DNA from: Akkermansiaceae bacterium UBA5020
Lineage (GTDB): Bacteria > Verrucomicrobiota > Verrucomicrobiia > Verrucomicrobiales > DEV007
Direction of reading: 5' to 3'
DNA: 7,905 nucleotides
Assembly: GCA_002396885.1 (NCBI GenBank)
Contig: DGXY01000085.1
Location: forward strand, 9,293 to 17,197
Part shown: in pieces, positions 5,260 through 7,905 of the stretch
Numbering within the stretch: position 1 is the stretch's first letter
How the letters are laid out: every line of letters begins with the position of its first letter
The notes under the pieces: model-generated
Databases searched by the model: none
What the model was told of the DNA's origin: nothing
The model's input: the letters and a program-made list of their open reading frames with translations, nothing else
Translations under genes and position numbers: made by a program

Positions 5260-5856
5260 ATGAGAGGAAAGGCCTTCATCCGGGCGTTGGTGGGCGCGGC
5301 CGTGCTTTGGGGAGCGGTCGGGGGGAGTTCCGTGGGTTCGGCTCAGGAAGGGGAGGCGATGGTCAAGGGCGTCGAACTGGCGCAGGGCGAGTTGATCCTC
5401 GGTCTCGCCGGATACGATGGGGCGCCCTTGCCGGAGCGCTGGCTCGTCCTCGTCGGGAAGCCGGGACCGGGCGGGGCCTTGCGTGAGGTGCCGTTTGCCG
5501 GGGGCAAAGCGGGTGTGGGTCGTGCCATCGAGTCGAGTGCGGGACAAGATCTGCCGCATTTGCCGATCGATCCGGCCTCCCTGAAAGTTTCCGCCTCCGA
5601 GGCTCACACGATCGCTGCCGCGAGAAGGGCCGGTTCGGGCGTCCGTTGGGCGACCGTTCATTATCATCTCCGCGTCCGCGACGAAGGAGCCGAGCCCGTC
5701 TGGCTCCTGACCTTTGTCAACCGGGCCCAGGTGAAGGTCGGTCTCGTTTACCTCTCGGCTCGAACCGGTGAGATCCTCCGCGAATCCTGGCCCCAGAACG
5801 ATCCGGGACCAGCCACCCACCGCTCGCTCGACTCGGGCAAGGTCTCGGCCCGTTGA
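5260..5856 (+). CDS. Exported hypothetical protein with PepSY-like C-terminus
   Basis: 198 residues. MRGKAFIRALVGAAVLWGAV is a basic n-region plus hydrophobic core, followed by SSVGSAQ, with a plausible signal peptidase I cut near residue 28; no lipobox Cys is seen. The mature protein is thus probably periplasmic or secreted. The C-terminal part (about 110-177) has an Ala-rich helix (EAHTIAAARRAG), then strands ending in PVWLLTF and VGLVYLSARTGEIL. This arrangement, a helix then 'W.. F' and a final 'TGEIL' turn, resembles PepSY domains; that is a fold suggestion only. The first half is Gly/Pro-rich and unassigned. The ATG at 5260 is chosen because it starts at the signal peptide, has AGGG 8 bases upstream, and follows the candidate promoter. 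It is transcribed divergently from cbiX, but a shared function is not evident. Confidence 0.75.
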   Translation: MRGKAFIRALVGAAVLWGAVGGSSVGSAQEGEAMVKGVELAQGELILGLAGYDGAPLPERWLVLVGKPGPGGALREVPFAGGKAGVGRAIESSAGQDLPHLPIDPASLKVSASEAHTIAAARRAGSGVRWATVHYHLRVRDEGAEPVWLLTFVNRAQVKVGLVYLSARTGEILRESWPQNDPGPATHRSLDSGKVSAR

Positions 5857-5974
5857 GGCGATTTTACGAGAGCGGAAGTGGGTCCCCGGGGGGGAGCTTG
5901 ATGGGGTCGAATGGTTCGGCCCTTTGAATTTGTTTCTGTCGAAAACGGTTGCTTGATCCGGTTTGCCAAATGAT

Positions 5975-5991
5975 GCCGAATCGCGTTCGGC
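5975..5991 (-). terminator. Hairpin downstream of the protease gene, possible weak terminator
   Basis: GCCGAA (5975-5980) and TTCGGC (5986-5991) form a 6-bp stem around TCGCG, 7 bases past the protease stop. On the minus strand it is followed by ATCATTT, only a partial U-tract. It could also slow transcription from the convergent gene at 5260, but the plus-strand side lacks a T-run. Confidence 0.4.
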
Positions 5992-5998
5992 TTGCCGC

Positions 5999-7150
5999 CT
6001 ACCGAAGGAACGCCGCCCCGCTGGCTCCGCGTTCTGCGACCCACGCGACCCGACGAACGCTTATCCACGTCTGACCGTCGATCTCCTGCATGTCCTCGCC
6101 TCCGAGACTTACGCCAGGCAGAAAGTCGGCTATCTTTCCACTTTCACTACCCGGGGCATTTCGCATCGCCAGGAGACCATCCTGGTTTTTTTGAACCACC
6201 CAGGTTCTTGGACTCTCTTCGACGAGAAATCTTGTGACCGAACCGTGGATCGCCATCCATCCCATTACCACCACCTGAATCCACTGTTCGGACCTCTTCC
6301 CGGTTTCCAACACACTAGCGCCCGCGTAAATGGATCCAACTTTTGGTGAGGATGCATCTGGTGCAACCCTCAGGGATACGCCATCACGTCCGCGGTAAAC
6401 GACTTCGAGGATATCGTCGCCTTCGGATTTAGACCTCGTGCTGGTAGACGTGTCGTAAGATGACTCATTCGTGGTTGCCGAGATGAAGACGGAAGCGGAT
6501 GTCGCGCGCTGAACCGGAGTTTCAATCTCTGGATCAAGCGCAGGGACTTCGGCTTCGATGAAGGATAGAAATGGTTCGGCCCGGATTGACTTCACCGCGT
6601 AGTTTACATTCTCGGGGATGAAGCCTTCCTCGACGAGTGATCGGATCTTATTCATTGAACCGGTGACGATCCCAATGACCTCACCGTTCGTATTGAAAAG
6701 CCCTCCGCCAGAGTTTCCTGGCTGAACCGCCACGCTGGTCTGAAATTGATCTGGATCATCTCTCCAGCCCTTCTCGGAGGCAATGTTTCCCTTGGAGTAT
6801 TTAGGCGAAAATCCCTGGTTTTGAACCATGGGGAAGCCAATCGTGAAGACCTCGTCGCCAAGGTTTACCGAGCTTGAATCCCCGATTTTGACGAAAGGGG
6901 TGTTTTCGAGGGGGACCTTTAGAATCGCGATGTCCCATTTTTCGGAGGCAGCGAGCACTTCCGCTTCCACTTTTCCGTCTTCGGAGAAAATCACGATCTT
7001 GTCAGCACCTTCAACGACGTGGTGGTTGGTGATTACGTGACCTTGATCACTTACGAAAAAGCCGGTCCCGCCGCCGCCCGAAGCGGCCTCGAATCCGATG
7101 AGTTGGCTCAAGATCATAAGGCGCAAAGCCCACCAGTTTCTAATTCTCAT
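5999..7150 (-). CDS. Secreted trypsin-like serine protease with two C-terminal SH3b-like domains
   Basis: 383 residues. The N-terminus is a signal peptide (basic MRIRN, hydrophobic core, then FEAASGGGG). A chymotrypsin/DegP-like protease domain follows. The triad is His44 in VITNHHVVEG, Asp73 in EKWDIAILKV, and Ser147 in QPGNSGGGLF, with the oxyanion-loop sequence intact, so it should be active. No PDZ domain follows. After a Ser/Thr-rich linker (about 215-245) come two SH3b-like units: about 255-310 (DGVSLRVAPDASSPKVG) and about 324-375 (GLLAMRNAPGSESGKIA). Such domains usually bind cell-wall or other peptides, suggesting envelope quality control or cell-surface proteolysis. The ATG at 7150 is preferred to an in-frame TTG at 7165; only GGAAA serves as a weak ribosome site. 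GC content is lower than in the neighbours (59 of 120 bases at 6781-6900, against 78 of 120 at 661-780 in rarA), hinting at acquisition. Confidence 0.88.
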   Translation of the reverse strand: MRIRNWWALRLMILSQLIGFEAASGGGGTGFFVSDQGHVITNHHVVEGADKIVIFSEDGKVEAEVLAASEKWDIAILKVPLENTPFVKIGDSSSVNLGDEVFTIGFPMVQNQGFSPKYSKGNIASEKGWRDDPDQFQTSVAVQPGNSGGGLFNTNGEVIGIVTGSMNKIRSLVEEGFIPENVNYAVKSIRAEPFLSFIEAEVPALDPEIETPVQRATSASVFISATTNESSYDTSTSTRSKSEGDDILEVVYRGRDGVSLRVAPDASSPKVGSIYAGASVLETGKRSEQWIQVVVMGWMAIHGSVTRFLVEESPRTWVVQKNQDGLLAMRNAPGSESGKIADFLPGVSLGGEDMQEIDGQTWISVRRVAWVAERGASGAAFLR

Positions 7151-7228
7151 GTGTCGAGTTTCCAATTCTAGTTTTTCCCGAGGGGCACCGCTCCTCCCTG
7201 CAGAACGCAGCGGGTTTTGGGGCTCTAT

Positions 7229-7236
7229 CCACGTGG
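7229..7236. repeat. 8-bp palindrome upstream of the protease gene
   Basis: CCACGTGG is a perfect palindrome 79 bases upstream of the protease ATG, in the 249-base gap between two minus-strand genes. It could be a regulator site, but could easily be chance. No convincing terminator or promoter was found elsewhere in this gap. Confidence 0.2.
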
Positions 7237-7399
7237 CTCGCCCTTTTTCGAAACGGCAGGTGATTGTGACGTCTAGACCATCGTTCAGCGGTCCTCTGGA
7301 AGGTCGCGTTGATTCAAGTGATTCGGTGTGTTTCAGGAGAAAAATTCAACACGCAAAGGTTGCATCGTCTGCTCTTCGACGCGCGGTCTCGCCCCCGCC

Positions 7400-7905
7400 T
7401 CAAGGCGTCGTCGTCACCTGGTATCGGACGGTGTCGGATCGGGTGGGGTCGTCGGCTGCGGTCGCTTCGATCAGGCCGGAGTGGGTCTTGCGCAGGGTGG
7501 TGGTGATGACGCGCTTTCCTTTCTTCACCTTCTTTGTGAGGAGCCGTTTGTTCGGCGTGACCGTGACGGTCATCCCCACCGCCGCGTCGTCCGGCCCCAT
7601 CACCTCCGTGGCGAAGGTTCCGGCGATCACCGCAGCGGTGACGTTGCCCTCCGCGGTCGTGTAGCTCACCGCAAAGAGGCTGTTGCCGCCCGAGCCGCGC
7701 AGCCGGATCGCGTCGGGGAGGAGACCCTCGTTGGCCAGCTTTGCGAAGAAGGTCACCGGATCCCCGCGGCGGGAGAGGGCCGCGATGGACTGCGCCGTCG
7801 GTGGAAAAACGCCCACGCCCGTGGCGGCGGTCGGGTCGGATCCGATCGAGAGATCCGGCTTCGGAACGGCCTCGAGGGACGCGTCGAGATCGAGCGAGAA
7901 GGTCT
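7400..7905 (-). CDS. C-terminal end of a secreted protein with a beta-sandwich tail domain, 5' end outside window
   Basis: The frame is open from the window edge to TGA at 7402-7400, giving at least 167 residues. A GTG at 7816 is in frame but is very probably internal, since the similarity pattern continues upstream of it. PKPDLSIGSDPTAATGVGVF opens a domain that continues with FFAKLANEGLLPDAIRLRGSGG, a strand-rich Thr/Val region, and ends DDPTRSDTVRYQVTTTP. I recognise this pattern ('PDL.IG', 'N.G...D.F.L.G', 'V.AG', 'D..R.D.V') as a tail or repeat unit of large extracellular proteins in Verrucomicrobiota and related groups, broadly CARDB/DUF11-like. It probably mediates surface display or adhesion, but the catalytic or binding part, if any, lies outside the window. 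Codon use is GC-rich like the rest of the chromosome, unlike the protease next to it. Confidence 0.7.
   Translation of the reverse strand, partial: TFSLDLDASLEAVPKPDLSIGSDPTAATGVGVFPPTAQSIAALSRRGDPVTFFAKLANEGLLPDAIRLRGSGGNSLFAVSYTTAEGNVTAAVIAGTFATEVMGPDDAAVGMTVTVTPNKRLLTKKVKKGKRVITTTLRKTHSGLIEATAADDPTRSDTVRYQVTTTP

Noticed and set aside
5963..6349. Plus-strand open frame opposite the 3' end of the protease
   Set aside because: The SH3b-like region on the minus strand is a better explanation, and the translation has no recognisable features.
7166..7399. Gap between protease and right-hand gene searched for a small RNA, attachment site or gene remnant
   Set aside because: Only a short palindrome and weak inverted repeats were seen; nothing rises above chance.
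7098..7664. Plus-strand open frame of 188 codons over the protease start and the right-hand gene
   Set aside because: It crosses two minus-strand genes and their gap, with no promoter or ribosome site and no domain.

Overview
The window most likely comes from a high-GC Gram-negative bacterium of the PVC group, probably Verrucomicrobiota. This is an inference from gene content: a stand-alone pseudopilin of the 'N-terminal cleavage/methylation' type with a C-terminal DGHV motif, a tail domain beginning 'PDL.IG' of the kind seen in large secreted proteins of that group, and a CbiX chelatase next to a DR2241-type Fe-S protein. Several starts (2144, 2871, 5126) lack a clear Shine-Dalgarno sequence. 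No rRNA, tRNA, CRISPR array, transposase or integrase was seen.

Layout. 1-411 (+) is the C-terminal part of a GroEL chaperonin. It is followed by two hairpins (421-438 and 446-482), the second a likely bidirectional terminator shared with the convergent rarA/mgsA gene (499-1908, -), an AAA+ ATPase of replication-fork maintenance. A short AT-rich divergent region (1909-2143) carries promoter candidates and a strong leader hairpin in front of an unrecognised 160-residue protein (2144-2626, +), which ends at a strong terminator (2666-2706). Next comes a pseudopilin (2871-3674, +) with its own sigma70-like promoter. It converges, with only 7 bp between stop codons, on a two-gene minus-strand operon: cbiX-like chelatase (4311-5126) and a DR2241-type protein with four cysteines (3682-4314). 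The two share a 4-bp ATGA stop/start overlap. Divergent from that operon is a small exported protein with a PepSY-like C-terminus (5260-5856, +), whose candidate promoter overlaps an inverted repeat. The right end has a secreted trypsin-like protease with two C-terminal SH3b-like domains (5999-7150, -), visibly lower in GC than its neighbours, and the 3' end of a secreted repeat-domain protein (7400-7905, -, cut by the window edge).

How the genes relate. Most of the window reads as a mosaic of short transcription units in alternating orientation, not one pathway. The exception is the chelatase plus Fe-S protein pair, whose overlap and family relationships argue for joint action in metal insertion into a tetrapyrrole (siroheme or cobalamin branch). 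No clearly new defence or mobile system was identified. The most interesting items are the split chelatase/Fe-S pair, the structured leader ahead of the unknown protein at 2144, the operator-like repeat over the promoter at 5198-5227, and the low-GC protease.
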